Counted from the first letter of the stretch, positions 13,501-23,974 are shown. The stretch is DNA of 64,000 nucleotides from Haliclona indistincta (GCA_964017065.1 OZ024784.1:12753152-12817151), one strand, 5' to 3'. Numbers and translations: made by a program. Notes: generated from the letters alone by a model not told the origin.

Positions 13501-14017
13501 CGTATTCATGTACTTGTGTTGTCAGTTGCACTCATCAGTCATTTAATGCAGGTTGAAGAAGTCAGCTCTGTTATTAGCCGAGAAAGAAGTTCTCTCCCGT
13601 TCTCACCAAAGGACTTGGACCAGATAGTTAGTTACTCTTGCATCAAGAACATGATTAATTCATTATTCTGTAGTCGGTATGGGAACAGCAGCGAAAGCTT
13701 GTCCCTAATGCCCTCACAAGATTCTGGGAGACTTGGCAGAAGTTGCAACACCAAACATACCCACACAATGATGCTGCTGCTGTTAAGAAGAAGACTACTG
13801 AAGATAAGAATGAAGACGATGATGATCAGGTGATTTATTAGTTTGGTGGTATGTAGCTCTTAACTCTTTCCTTTAGGAACACAAGACGAAAAAGACACTT
13901 AAACGTGTGAGACAGAATGACTCTCGTGAGGGGAAAGCCAAGAAGACAAAGACCAAGCAGCTGAACTCGGACAGCGACATAGAGGACACACTAGAGGACC
14001 TAGTACTGTCAGACTAA
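4594..14017 (+). CDS. NOC2L: NOC2-like nucleolar complex protein (partial at 5' end)
   Basis: Member of the Noc2 family, which in other eukaryotes works in the nucleolus in export and maturation of pre-60S ribosomal subunits; vertebrate NOC2L also inhibits histone acetylation. Exons: 4594-4734, 5438-5567, 5693-5780, 5834-5912, 6246-6479, 12573-12992, 13048-13161, 13227-13328, 13386-13454, 13552-13626, 13674-13829 and 13877-14017. The first visible exon is an acidic tract followed by VTGAMVKEW, as just before the Noc2 domain. Later blocks LLRHIDGLWTYYLCFPK, FIRHGHHTVPSSMPSIQFMH and YQLIFVHIRQMASELQSA fit the family closely, and the tail is basic then acidic, ending LEDLVLSD. The intron after 4734 has a GC donor. 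The amino terminus is missing. The intron 6480-12572 is filled with mobile-element debris. It converges on ARMC3, 168 bp away. Confidence 0.93.
6816..8350 (+). pseudogene. Decayed RecQ-like helicase
   Basis: Pieces in several frames line up with a RecQ-type ATP-dependent helicase. In order: RDVFVSLPTGYGMSAIFKVL (Walker A, with the GK lysine replaced by M at about 6940), DQVARL near 7051, VVAVAV at the DEAH position, VALTATATKAITDRI (motif III) near 7510, then MYHSKIEELDKK, CRILFCTTAFGMGV and QESGRNGRDG (motif VI) at about 7830-8030. A cysteine cluster follows at 8180-8260 (CCDVCAEKCSCDLC), as in the zinc module after the helicase core. At least four frameshifts or stops interrupt it. Such helicases are commonly multicopy in sponge and cnidarian genomes. 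Inactive copy within a NOC2L intron. Confidence 0.82.
7141..7204. repeat. Near-perfect hairpin inside the helicase relic
   Basis: ACAACTGACCCTGGTCAGTG at 7141 continues to 7165 and is mirrored at 7180-7204 with one mismatch in 25 bases around a 14-base loop. Just upstream, about 26 bases (GATCAAGTTGCCAGGCTC and following) occur at 7051 and again at 7105, a local duplication. Both disturb the helicase reading frame between its Walker A and DEAH regions, so they look like post-insertion rearrangements. Confidence 0.7.
8990..10474 (-). pseudogene. Decayed DUF6589 (transposon-associated) protein
   Basis: Minus-strand fragments run from 10474 down to about 8997 in the order expected for a DUF6589 protein: HRWFQLFAVLDRVLGKDHSN, then GGDQVTVERTRGAQQAK near 9990-10050, ETGFQGVIPKSENWHALV near 9930 (frame changed), VIWNRLYR and SFMNKGTLHQLKNVLNR near 9560-9640, HITAAAMEHLGM near 9490, and ARLLRCWKVFMLHF with QLMWNRTCN at 9000-9190. 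DUF6589 proteins are multicopy and associated with mobile DNA in corals, sponges and fungi; their biochemical role is not known to me. Several frameshifts make this copy dead. It converges tail to tail on the RecQ relic about 640 bp away. Confidence 0.75.
10593..11290 (-). mobile_element. DIRS/Ngaro-type retrotransposon fragment (RNase H region)
   Basis: On the minus strand 11184-10993 reads VVYSNASDAGYGGHIVEHGQ, the start of an RNase H domain, preceded by ELDFWSTSLVEYK. After a break, 10964-10593 reads WVPREENEQADYLSQITD, LNPAICAQLD, VDAFTVDWSGENNWWCPP and LIPRVIRDARACSAYGT. This order, RNase H followed by the NWWCPP block, is characteristic of tyrosine-recombinase retrotransposons of the DIRS/Ngaro group. 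The reverse transcriptase core and recombinase are absent, and stops upstream (about 11290-11330) show decay. Confidence 0.8.
11291..12197. other. Unassigned intronic sequence
   Basis: Between the retrotransposon fragment and the satellite, still inside the NOC2L intron, no protein could be recognised. The motif GGGGAAGGAGC near 11570 is partly mirrored by GCTCCTTCCCC near 11845, which hints at another degraded inverted-repeat element. Nothing else is evident. Confidence 0.4.
12198..12538. repeat. 41-bp tandem repeat, about eight copies
   Basis: The unit starts ATGGCACAGCATGTTGTATA and recurs at 12198, 12239, 12280, 12321, 12362, 12403, 12444 and 12485, then stops partway at 12526. Copies differ by only one or two substitutions, so the array is young. 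It ends only 34 bp before the acceptor of NOC2L exon 12573-12992. Confidence 0.95.
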
Positions 14018-14185
14018 TATACAATTGTACCTACTAATATCATTCAATGAGAATTATCAATCTCTGGGTCTAAAGAAGAGATAAATGTGACGCTATTTTG
14101 CAATAGTCACAAGATCGAGTTGCTTGATGCATGCTGCAAGAAATAATAATACTGTTATGCTATAAGTTATGTATTGTCTTCCTAG

Positions 14186-17100
14186 CTAGTGAGCACCCTT
14201 GTATCGCTGAGCCTGGTGGCTGTTCTCTGATAGTAATTCACCTGGTACTCTGACCAGGTCAACTACATACTGTCTTGTCTGCCCACACTCATTCACCAGC
14301 ATCACAGTGTTCCAGTAATGACCATAGGTTCCTCTTTCTAGAGTGCAGTTGATGCCCAAATGATCAGCAAGAACCTTGAATAGCAGAGTGCGATGCTGAT
14401 AGCTGCCTTTCTTGACACTCCCAAGAGGTACTATATTGGAATCAGCACTAGCTTGTAGTTCACCTAACTCAAGGTGATGATGGAATGAGTCAGTCTGGTG
14501 TATTTGCCCTCCCATCTTGTCACTGACATAGCTGTGCGAGGGAAGGAACAGTGATGATTGATCAGCATTAAACTTACATAGCTGTTTCCTTCACTTGCTC
14601 TATAACAGTATTCAAAGGCTGGAAGTTATTCTTGACATGTTCAATGTGTTCCCGCAGGTCTGCATCAGGTTGTAGCAGGTGTGAACCTTGTGACTGCTGC
14701 TGCTGCTGCTGTTGCAACTGTTGATGATCTCCACTATCACCTGACTCCTCTGACATCCTGGAGTCCGTATGCCTCTCTCCCTTGTGTTTCTTGCTGCAGA
14801 TAAAACTAAAATTACTATTATCGAAGTAAAGAACTACATGCATACCCTTTTCCTGTTCCACTGCTGGTTTTAGAGCCATCTTGTTGTGCTGTGCCACTGC
14901 GACTCTTGCTCTTGTGAGAAGCTTGCAGGTCAATCTGAGATCCATCCTTGTTAGTAGCAGCATCATCAGTAACCACTACTGGAGGATGAAGGACAGGTGG
15001 AGGAGGCAGTGCCACTAGCGATACTGTGAAGATGGGTCTACTGAGGCTCAGCTGCTTCTCTAGCAATTCAACTAGAGGAACAAAGTCTTCAGCACTCCTA
15101 GCCATGCCAGTATCACAGAACTCGGTCTCTATCAGTTTATCTTGTGCTGTTAGAAGTCCTGTGAGAGCATACTTAGCTGATAGATTTTCTGCTAGCAATG
15201 TTCGTAGAGCCAGCCCTGCATACTGAGCAACTTCTCTATTTTCTGAACTTTGACACAATTTTTGCAAGAATTTTAATCCTCTATTTAAGACCGAAAAGCA
15301 TTAATTTAATAATACTGTAATCACTTTACCTTTTCTTGAAAACAGCTTCTGCTACATTATCACTCTTTGCTAGAGTGGAGAGTGCCCAGGCAGCGTTACG
15401 GCACAGTGATGTGTTGGTTGAGTGAAGAAGATTCATAAGCTGACTGACTCCTTCATCTGGAAACTAATAAATTGATAGCATTGGCTATGTTAATGTATAG
15501 TAGGTCACCTTTACTCTAGCAGTGTTATCGCAGCCCAGGACAGCAAGTGCACCAGCTGTTGCATGTTGCACTGAACTATCAGAGTAGCTAAGACTGTTAG
15601 CGAGAGCAGACATTGCTCCAGCCTCAACCAGATCATATCTGAGGGAAGCTGTAAGAGAGCATACTGAATCACTAGCAACTTCACTAACCATGTACTAACT
15701 AAAGGTACAACAAGCAGATTTTCACAATAATATGATATTGAATACTAACCATTTGGTCCCATGTTAATGAGGCACTTTGCTGCTCCACATCTGCAGGTAG
15801 CATCGTCATCTCCTAGCAATGCCACCAGTAGTTCAATTCCACCATTCTCACCTACTGCACTGTGATAGTAGGCAACAATGAGAATCAATGGAGTTGCACA
15901 GTGTACTCACATGCAGTTTCCTTGGGCTTCTATTAGTGTGGCTGCTAGACCAGTTACTGCTGTTGCTCTCACTCTCTCACTAACATGCTGAAGGAGATTC
16001 ACAAGGGAACTAATACCACCTTCTGCACCAATAGTTTGTTTGCTGCTGGTCAAAGCTGCCATTGAAGAAATGGCATCAGCAGCAGCACACAGCACCTCAT
16101 CATCCTGAGTGAAACAGAATGCTCATGCAGTAGAACCATTGGGTGACTCACCTGTGCAGCCAGAAGATCAATCAACACTTTCTCAGCATTCTCCTCATGA
16201 AGGATCTTGCAGCTAACCACTATGATAAAAAGAATAATAGTTTATTTTGCACAATACTCAATCGCATGCTTACTATTTCTAGCAGCTTTGGCTAATGCAG
16301 TCGCCTATGGAAATTAAACATACATGTACTGATAATTGCACTGTCTCGATACTCACTGCTTTTGCCTGCACACTGGGCAATGTGGAGTCTTTAATTCCCA
16401 ATAGAAATTTCTGTAAACAGTCTGAACTGTGCAGTGCCTCCATACCACCATCAGCTAGCAGGCACAGAGACATGACACTTACAGCCAAGAGATGTAGGTC
16501 ACTCCAGTCCTGAGTGTGTGCTAAGTAAGTGCAGTCTGTTATCACTGTTGTCTCACCAGATTGACCAGAAATGCTGTTAGCTTTGCTAGACCACCTGCTT
16601 CACTAAACTCAGTTCTGCATTCAGCTGATCAAAACAGCAACGTTACTGACATGTTAGTACAGTACAGCTTCATGCACCTACCATCACGTAAGCAATTCTC
16701 CAGTGTGTGCAGAGTATGCTCTTGTATTTCAGGATATTCTGACTCAAGCAAAGGAAGTATGGTAGAGAAAGCTGCAACCAGAGAGGTGAATAAATAAGCG
16801 TTGGTATAAGTGTGTTGCAACCTACCTTTCTCCTCAGCCAGCAATCTTCTCACTTGGTGATGTTGCGTGAGTAGTGAGAGTGACTTGATGGAGTTCTTCT
16901 GAATATCAACATCAGCAGAAGGGAGTAGCTGGAGGAGATTTTTGTGGGCACATTGTTCATTTAGACGAATTTTGAAGGAGTACTCTTCTGCAGATGTAAA
17001 CAAACGCATGCCACCACCACACACTGCATCTGTCATAATACCTGCTAGTTGGGCTACTGTGTAAGAAGCACGTTCTTGTAAAATGACTTCCACTATAAAT

Positions 17101-17673
17101 CAATAATAAAACCCAATAGTGAACTGTATACAATAGTACTCACCATCTGGTTTCAGTTGAGCTAGCAGTGGAGGTATGCAATCAACCTTGAGCAGCACTC
17201 GCTTCACTTCAACTATGAACAGAATCTTCCTTCATTAATCAATAATAGCTTCAACAAATTACTTTTGTTCGTCATTGCAGCAAGGCACAGTAGTGCATAT
17301 GAGCACACTGCTTTGTCTTTATCAAGCAAAGCCACTAGCTTCTGTACAACTCCATGTTCCTTCATGTCAATACAGTTTTGTTCAGCTAGACGAGTATATA
17401 ATAGCGTAAATTTAGCTCCTGAAGTTAAATTTTAATTATTCAGTTACAGTTGTACCTTTCTCAACATGCTGCTGTAACGCCTGGCAAGCTTTGCAGACTA
17501 TTGCTGGTTCCGGTGAGTCCAGCATTAACACAACTGTGCGTGGGTCCTTGGCCGACACCTCAACATGCTGAAACCGCTGAAGAGACCAGAAAGCAATCTC
17601 GCACGACTATGCACAAATTTAGATAACCTACCTCCTCCGCCACGGGCGCTTTATCATCTTTCTTCTTCGGCAT
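14186..17673 (-). CDS. ARMC3: Armadillo repeat-containing protein 3
   Basis: Homologue of ARMC3, an armadillo-repeat protein of ciliated cells and sperm. The start at 17673 gives MPKKKDDKAPVAEE, like the lysine-rich start of vertebrate ARMC3, followed by DPRTVVLMLDSPEPAI. A series of armadillo repeats follows over about a dozen short exons (for example HKNLLQLLPSADVDIQKNSI near 16900 and EGGISSLVNLLQHVSERVRA near 16000). The end is the EDR1-like domain: NIVPLGSVKKGSYQHRTLLF, LADHLGINCTLERGTYGHYW and QYVVDLVRVPG at 14515-14189, then a stop. A low-complexity acidic, glutamine-rich linker (14670-14760) separates the repeats from this domain. Full-length architecture. Convergent with NOC2L. Confidence 0.93.
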
Positions 17674-17862
17674 CGTCCCTTCTGCAAATAACGTTGCTAT
17701 AGCAACCACGCCTATTAATTTTTGGGTGATCATTAATAAAAAATTAGGTCGGTACAATGTGCTACATGTAGGTCGAAACCAGTCTTTGTAGAAGAATTAT
17801 TTTATCAAAATGAATCTTCTGTAAAAACTTTCCAAGCATTGTGATCATAATAAATAATTATT

Positions 17863-18001
17863 ATCAATGGAGAAATGATGGTGAATTATTGTAAGTCAAT
17901 TGATTATAATAATTATCAATGGAGAGATGATGGTTAATTATTGTAAGTCAATTGATTATATCAATGGAGAGATGATGGTTAATTATTGTAAGTCAATTGA
18001 G
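17863..18001. repeat. Minisatellite overlapping the C1orf50 stop codon
   Basis: Three copies of a unit of about 45-52 bp starting ATCAATGGAGAGATGATGG at 17863, 17915 and 17960, each ending near TTGTAAGTCAATTGA. The last copy covers the final codons and stop of the C1orf50 homologue (17979-18001); the other copies lie in its 3' flank, in the 304-bp gap to ARMC3. Confidence 0.9.
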
Positions 18002-20282
18002 GTACTGGAGCACCAGTGAAGATGTTTGGAGCAGCTGAATTGATGGCTGCAAAAATAGGAGCCATTTCCTTTTCTCTATTCTCTACTTCATCTGCTGTTG
18101 TCCATGATTGATCAAACTCGAGCTTATATGACCCAAGGAACTTGTGTGGACAGTTCAAACCCCACTCCTATTGAAAACAAAGTACTATAGGATCATTTTC
18201 AAATTATACACATCTTTCAAAAACAGTACGATATAATATTGTCGAAAAACTGACTTGCTTTAAATTGCCAGTTTAAGGGTGGAAATCCCAAACATCAGGA
18301 TTACGAATATTTTGGTTTCTACTGTTAGTTGAAGGCTTGGTCAGTCACACTGATCACCCAAGAAAGTCGCCATTCGTCTTGTGGGCGTAGCAAGCCCCAC
18401 CCAATGACGAAAAGTTGCGTTTCTTTCCTGAGCATGCCACACCCACACAAAATGTCAGACATAAACTTTGGTACACAAGGAAGAAACGTATGTATGGGAT
18501 TTTGCAAAAAGGTCTCTGTCTGTAAGTTACAGAGGGGCGAATATTTAATGAGAACAAACGATTTCGGCAAAAATCCCTTACCAGCAAGAGCGATGGAAGA
18601 TACATCTCCTTTTGCCAGAGCGCCAAAAAAATGCCACCTGACGCCCTCCCGCCCTCCCCACGACCCACCCACCCCTATGTGGGTCTCTCCTGATTGCCGA
18701 GTACGAAATAATTTTGTTCCAAATACGGCAAGTGCTACTGGAGTGTGGGTACACCCATTTTCCTTGTAAAACGGGCAAGTAATAGCCAGGACACTGTAGA
18801 TTATATTGTGCAAAGGGCAGCAAGAAAGAATAGTTCGGGTTTTCCTGGCTTAATTGTCTGCAGTGTGCTATCAATTTTGTTACAAACACACACCCTTGTA
18901 CTTGGTGTGTTAGTGTTTCAGATAACATAGGCGTAGGAAGATGCAAATGAATGGGGGAGCATACCAAGTAAATAGCCGACTTTTTGCGCCATGTGCAAGC
19001 AATGGTAGTCGTATCTTTAGGGTGGAACGGTGTTGTATCGTTAACTGCACAGCATTCAGAAGAACACTGGGTGGCTACTTCTAACACAGGCACCAGTGCC
19101 AGCGGGGGAGGCTGAGATGGCAACGGTGATTCTGCATCGTTTGTAGTAGTACGATCGTCATCTGGCTCAGACAGACAATGGCTTGTCTTCGTTATTAGCG
19201 TCAGACTCATGACTACTCACTCCACGAAAGATTTCCAACAAAGTCATCTGCTTAGATCGTTTTGGTGGCGGTAGAGATAGAGAAGTCATCATCTGCTAGA
19301 TCTGATCATGGGCGTTCCCTGGCTACACGTGGTGTGGCTTTAACAAAAACCTGGGGGCACGTGCCCTCCCCAGTTCCTACGCCTATGGACAATATACTCA
19401 ACCAAAGTGCCTCATCAAGTCTGATGATTGATACAAACACCTGGTGGTTAACGATGCTGTTCAGACCATCAAACCATCTAGCCTCGTACCCAGGCCTGCT
19501 TTGTGGCTATGCATGAAGCCACAAAATGGTTTTGCCCCTTCGTAAAACCTATTAAACTTTCTCAGTGCAGCTGTATGCTCTAGTAGGGATGAAGTAGTGA
19601 AAACTGGGTCTAATACAGTTATGTTGCCATTTGGAGTATTCTACAAGAAAGAGACTTTCACTCAGCTCTTGCTAATAAGATTTCCAGGTGCTAACCATTA
19701 CACCATTGAACTCAAATCAGGACATAAAATCTGATCCAATCATAATGCAGGTACCTGAGGAGACAGCATTGAAAAATAAGTAGAACCATTTGATCTTTCA
19801 TAGAGGTGGTACATATGTCCTGGGATTTTCTTAAAGTTACAAGTTGCATGATGCAACTGTGCATCTTTCTTAGCTGACTGGAGCACTTCCAGTGCCTGTG
19901 GAATAACAAATAATGAGCCGAGTAGCAGTTCTGTTTCATCTACCTGCTGCTGAAGGTGCTTGATCTGGTCTACAATTATTTTCAATTTGTTGCTGGTTGT
20001 TGCTTGCACAAAGTCATCAGCACGTTGTACCTGTTGTGCTAATGTAACCAGGTCCATAGGATCATGATGACGTCGTACAGCACGTGGATCAACCGACATT
20101 TGGTCTAGAACTGTAAAGGCATGAAAGGGGATTGAAGAGAGCGTGTAGGTGTTCTGTACTTATAGCAACAGCTACTCACCGCTCACAGTATCTTCTTTCT
20201 GTCTTTGGATCAAGCTAAGACACACTGTCTGACCAGTAGGCGACGCCTCGGGCTGTGAGGTGGTATGATCCTGTGCAGCCAT
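17979..20282 (-). CDS. C1orf50 homologue (conserved protein of unknown function)
   Basis: Four exons, 20282-20180, 20110-19944, 19895-19755 and 18167-17979, join in frame to 600 bases, 199 residues, matching my recollection of the human C1orf50 length. Matching blocks are DPMDLVTLAQQVQRADDFVQ, NKLKIIVDQIKHLQQQ, KDAQLHHATCNFKKIPGHMY, STYFSMLSPQ and, in the last exon, EWGLNCPHKFLGSYKLEFDQ. The terminal exon lies 1.6 kb from the previous one because that intron carries a hAT remnant (18926-19387) and other unassigned sequence. The second intron is only 48 bp. Function is unknown in all animals as far as I know. The start is shared in a 45-bp divergent spacer with the dehydratase gene. Confidence 0.92.
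18168..18925. other. Intronic sequence, probably repeat-derived
   Basis: This half of the last C1orf50 intron has long open frames on both strands (for example 18329-18769 plus and 18325-18813 minus), which overlap and resemble no protein I know. A C-rich run near 18640-18680 and the adjoining hAT remnant suggest old mobile DNA. I do not call a gene. Confidence 0.4.
18926..19387 (-). mobile_element. Internally deleted hAT-type DNA transposon
   Basis: Perfect 14-bp terminal inverted repeats CATAGGCGTAGGAA (18926-18939) and TTCCTACGCCTATG (19374-19387) bound 462 bp. Between them, on the minus strand, reads KRSKQMTLLEIFRGVSSHES and, after a frame change, VAVNDTTP-like sequence followed by TTTIACTWRKKS, which resembles the amino terminus of a zinc-finger (TTF-type) hAT transposase. 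The catalytic part is missing. No 8-bp target duplication is preserved. Confidence 0.72.
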
Positions 20283-20327
20283 TTTTGCATTGTGTAGAAA
20301 GTGGGCGTTAACACGAGGTGCTGCAAC
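20283..20327. promoter_or_regulatory. Divergent start-to-start spacer (45 bp)
   Basis: Only 45 bp separate the ATG of the C1orf50 homologue (minus) from that of the dehydratase (plus). Both starts are supported by in-frame splicing into conserved sequence, so the two genes must share a bidirectional promoter or overlap in their untranslated leaders. No TATA box is evident. Confidence 0.6.
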
Positions 20328-23138
20328 ATGGCTGCAAGTCTCAAGCTCGGTCTCAAGGTATGGGGCGTTGGAAGGAAAGCTGTTGTTCTTCTACTTAAGC
20401 ACGCAATATATCTCTGTAGACAAACAGTTTTGCACTGACTGGTAATCAAGACGATCATCACTACTGGATCAAACGAGTGAGTTTGTTAGTTTTGTGGGGT
20501 GTATCTGTGCTGAGCATTTACATGCGTGCAGTCTGCTGCTAGATCTCACTTGAGGGCTGCAGGATTCAAGGTGAGGTCACTTCAGTTGTGATAGTAGTTT
20601 ACAAGCTAGTGTCTCTGACAGGATGAAGATTTCTCTAAACCAATCATTACAGTTGCTTGTCCCTACAGTAATGCTCTGCCGTGTAACAACCATTTATGGT
20701 GCTAAACTAAACTTAACAACTTTTGTCTGTTACAACAATTTCATTTAGGGAACTCGCCCAAATAATTATGAGTGAGATAGAAAAGAAAGGAGGTGAGGCT
20801 CTAGATGATTCATTGCTGACGACACTATAGTCTTGTTGCAGGAAAACCGTTCTTCTGTGGTACACCTGTGATTAGTGATGGAGAGACCAATGTAAGTTTA
20901 AAGTTATGACAGATTTTGTGCTAATTTTTATTAGGGAAGTCCACTGATGAGATATTCTCTAATTTCCCGTGACTGGATTGCTGACTGTGTAGAAATTATG
21001 CACAAGGGCTATGCTGCTGTGAGTTGTAATACAAGAGATATTAATTTTTATACTGATTTTTGATGTTATCATTCTAGGATGCTGTGATATCTCTCGGCGG
21101 GTGTGATAAAACTGGTATTTATATTTATAATTATAATGACTATTTTTATTGTTTATTTTTCAGTTCCTGGAGTCGTCATGCCATTGGCACGTCTTGATGC
21201 ACTGGGATTATCGTTATACGGAGGCACAATACTACCAGGCCTGTGTGAAGGAAAGGAAGAGCACTTGGATGCCCAGAGTGTGATGGAGGTGACACTGCTT
21301 AATTTACCACTTGACTATAAGTTATCTTCCTAAAGGCAGTAGGTTCTTATGGAGCTGGGCTAATTGATTTAGAGGAGCTACACCGCATTGAGTGTTTTAG
21401 TCTACCTGGATCAGGATCTTGTGGTATAGACATAATTATTATAATTTTATTTTTTGTAAAAATTGTTGAACACAATAATTATTGTAGGAGGTATGTTTAC
21501 TGCTAACACAATGAGTTCAGTTGTGGAGGCTCTTGGAATGGCACTTCCTGGGACCTGTTCTGCTCCTGCTGTGACAAGAGAGAATGTAGTCACAGATAAA
21601 AAGAAGGCCCAGTGTGTTGCAGTGGTTGATCAGCTGTTCAATCTACTGTGCATGAAGGAGAAGATCACTACTCGACAAATTATGACAAGGAAGGTGATGA
21701 CAATTTTCCTCCTAATTCTATTCGCATTATTGTTGTTGTTTGGAACAGGCATTTGAAAATGCAGTCACAGTAGTGTTTGCTCTAGGAGGCTCTACGAATG
21801 GAGTACTGCATTTGCTTGCACTAGCTCATGAGTTTGTCATTAATATTGATAAACGTCTACTATTATTATTCTCTCACATTCAGAGCAGGAGTACAATTAA
21901 GTATTGATGATTTCACTACAATTGGAGACAGAGTGCCCTTGCTTGGAAATCTAAAGCCTCATGGCAAGGTATTCTGACTATGGCGAGTTAATCAAATTTC
22001 TCAATACTTCAGTACCACATGGCAGATTTAGATGAGATTGGAGGATTACCAGTAAGATGAACTTCTCATTGTTTCATTGTCTTTATTCTCAAGTGCTCAG
22101 GTTGTGATGAAGGAGCTTTTGTCAGGTGGACTCTTGCACGGAGACTGCCTTACAATCACAGGAAGAACTGTAGCTGAGAATCTAGCTAGCATTCCAAAAC
22201 TTGCAGATCTTAATCAGGTTAGCAAACTGCTCTTAACTATCTTGTCAATGAAACCCTTCACAGAAAGTAATCTATCCATTATCCAATCCTGTGTCATCGC
22301 CTGGTCATCATATCATAGTCCTAAAAGGCAGTCTTTCACCTGATAGTGCTGTGCTTAAGCTCAGTGGCAAGGAATTTAGCAAACCTTTTAGTGGACCAGT
22401 GAGCTGTGTTTGTGTAGCTGTATCAAATGTGTTCTTTCATACAGGCCAGAGTGTTTGATGGTGAAAATGGAGCATATGATGCTATAATGGGAGGCAAAGT
22501 CAGCTATCTAGCTAGTAACTATTTTTTAAACTAAAATAAATACAGATAAAACCTGGAGATGTTCTTCTAATTCGCTATGAAGGCCCTAAAGGAAGGTATA
22601 TAACGAACGAGTCACTCTAACATAATAATGTTGACTATCATGCACTGCATGCAATTTCTTTAAAACCTTCTTTGTACACTAGTCCAGGGATGCCAGAAAT
22701 GCTTAGTCCTGGAGCAGCACTTGTTGGAGCTGGTTTGGGTAAAACTGTAGCATTAGTGACTGATGGACGGTTCAGTGGAGCGTCTCATGGTAAGCTCTAT
22801 CCACCGGCCAATCAACTGCTGATACTACTGCACTCACGTACTGTGTAGGAATAATGGTTGGACATGTCACTCCGGAGGCATTTGATGGAGGACCGATTGC
22901 TCTTGTCGAAGAAGGAGATATTGTCGTCATTGACCTACAAAACAAGAAACTTGATGTTGTAAGTGCAAGTTTTACATTGCTTCTGTTGAACCTTGATTGT
23001 TTCTTGCAGTTGGTTGACAACACTGTACTTACAGCACGTCGTGCTCAGTGGAAGCCACCAAGCATGCCTGTAACTGGATTGTTAAAGAAGTATCGTTCCT
23101 TGGTTTCCTCTGCTCACTATGGAGCAACCACATATTAG
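20328..23138 (+). CDS. Dihydroxy-acid dehydratase (IlvD/Ilv3 family)
   Basis: Family enzymes dehydrate 2,3-dihydroxy acids to 2-oxo acids in valine, isoleucine and leucine synthesis, using an Fe-S cluster. Starts [10 protein letters not shown] (20328-20357), then 20420-20476, 20532-20570 and many more short exons. The cluster cysteines are in place: NALPCNNH (about 20670), [20 protein letters not shown] and [16 protein letters not shown]. Also present are [63 protein letters not shown], the catalytic-serine block [11 protein letters not shown] and [20 protein letters not shown]. It ends [11 protein letters not shown] as in fungal and bacterial enzymes. Full length with no defect seen. A related sugar-acid dehydratase is the alternative, but the carboxy terminus favours this call. 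Mitochondrial location is not obvious from the short amino terminus. Confidence 0.9.
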
Positions 23139-23566
23139 TATTACTTCGTATGACAATTTGATAGTATTGCTGCATGTCAGTGCAACTTAAAGTGCAATAC
23201 AGCCAATGCAGTTTCACAGTTTTTCTGTTCTTATCAGGCAGCCAGTAGTTACCCACTGTGAACGACGGAAAACGCAATTAACTTGTTTCCAGTCTGAGTG
23301 GAACAGACAAGTTTGGCAAGTGTTTTTTTGTCCGTCAATCTGAAAATTCTAAACCAGAGTGGGTGGGGCTCGTATGCTGTGTATCCAGGCTGCAGCATGC
23401 ACGGAATGCATGAGCTAGTTTCAGTATTTAGAAGCTACAAGTTAAAAAGCAACTATCAAGAAAAGCAAACCAAACCAATGATGGAAACAAAAAAGAGATA
23501 CATTATCTTGCCGAATTCGAACTGCACCAAAAATTTGAAACTCACTGTAAAAGAAAAAAAGACACA
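23139..23566. other. Intergenic sequence
   Basis: Downstream of the dehydratase stop. An open stretch at 23298-23579 is lysine-rich with no recognisable domain and runs into the foldback element, so I do not call it a gene. Nothing else is seen. Confidence 0.5.
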
Positions 23567-23974
23567 AACAAGAAAATAAAAAGATTTCAAACGAAATCAA
23601 AAGGATGTAGGGATAAAGAAATCTGCTACTGGTCCACAATGTAAACAAACAAGGAGCAAGCATGGAATGGTAACACGATTGACTTGCTAACAGACCATAG
23701 ATCCCTACATCAGTGGCTGACTACAGCAGTTCTGCTAGTTGCTATTGACTGACACCTGACATGCATTGGTTAGGTTGTGACAAAATAATTATAGTATAGT
23801 TAAAATGTTATGTACAGCCACTGATGTAGGGATCTATGTTCTGTTAGCAAGTCAATCGTGTTACCATTCCAAGCTTGCTCCTTGTCTGTTTACATTGTGG
23901 ACCAGTAGCAGATTTCTTTATCCCTACATCCTTTTGATTTGATTTCGTTTGAAATCTTTTTATATTCTTGTTGT
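23567..23974. mobile_element. Foldback element, about 400 bp
   Basis: About 150 bases at 23567-23717 recur as the reverse complement at 23816-23974 with over 90 percent identity by eye. For example AAGGATGTAGGGATAAAGAA is mirrored at 23917-23936, and ATAGATCCCTACATCAGTGG is mirrored at 23818-23837. The 100-bp spacer is unrelated. No coding capacity. A non-autonomous inverted-repeat transposon is the best reading; it differs from the element at 391-956. Confidence 0.85.

Noticed and set aside
18325..19210. Long open frames on both strands (146, 162 and 210 residues)
   Set aside because: They overlap antisense to one another, match no family, and sit in a C1orf50 intron with a hAT remnant; only the transposase-like part was kept.
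19465..19650. Possible alternative last exon for C1orf50 after an AG at about 19649
   Set aside because: It reads open for about 59 residues but lacks the conserved EWG...CPH block, which is present in the downstream exon 17979-18167; part of it looks like a dispersed repeat.
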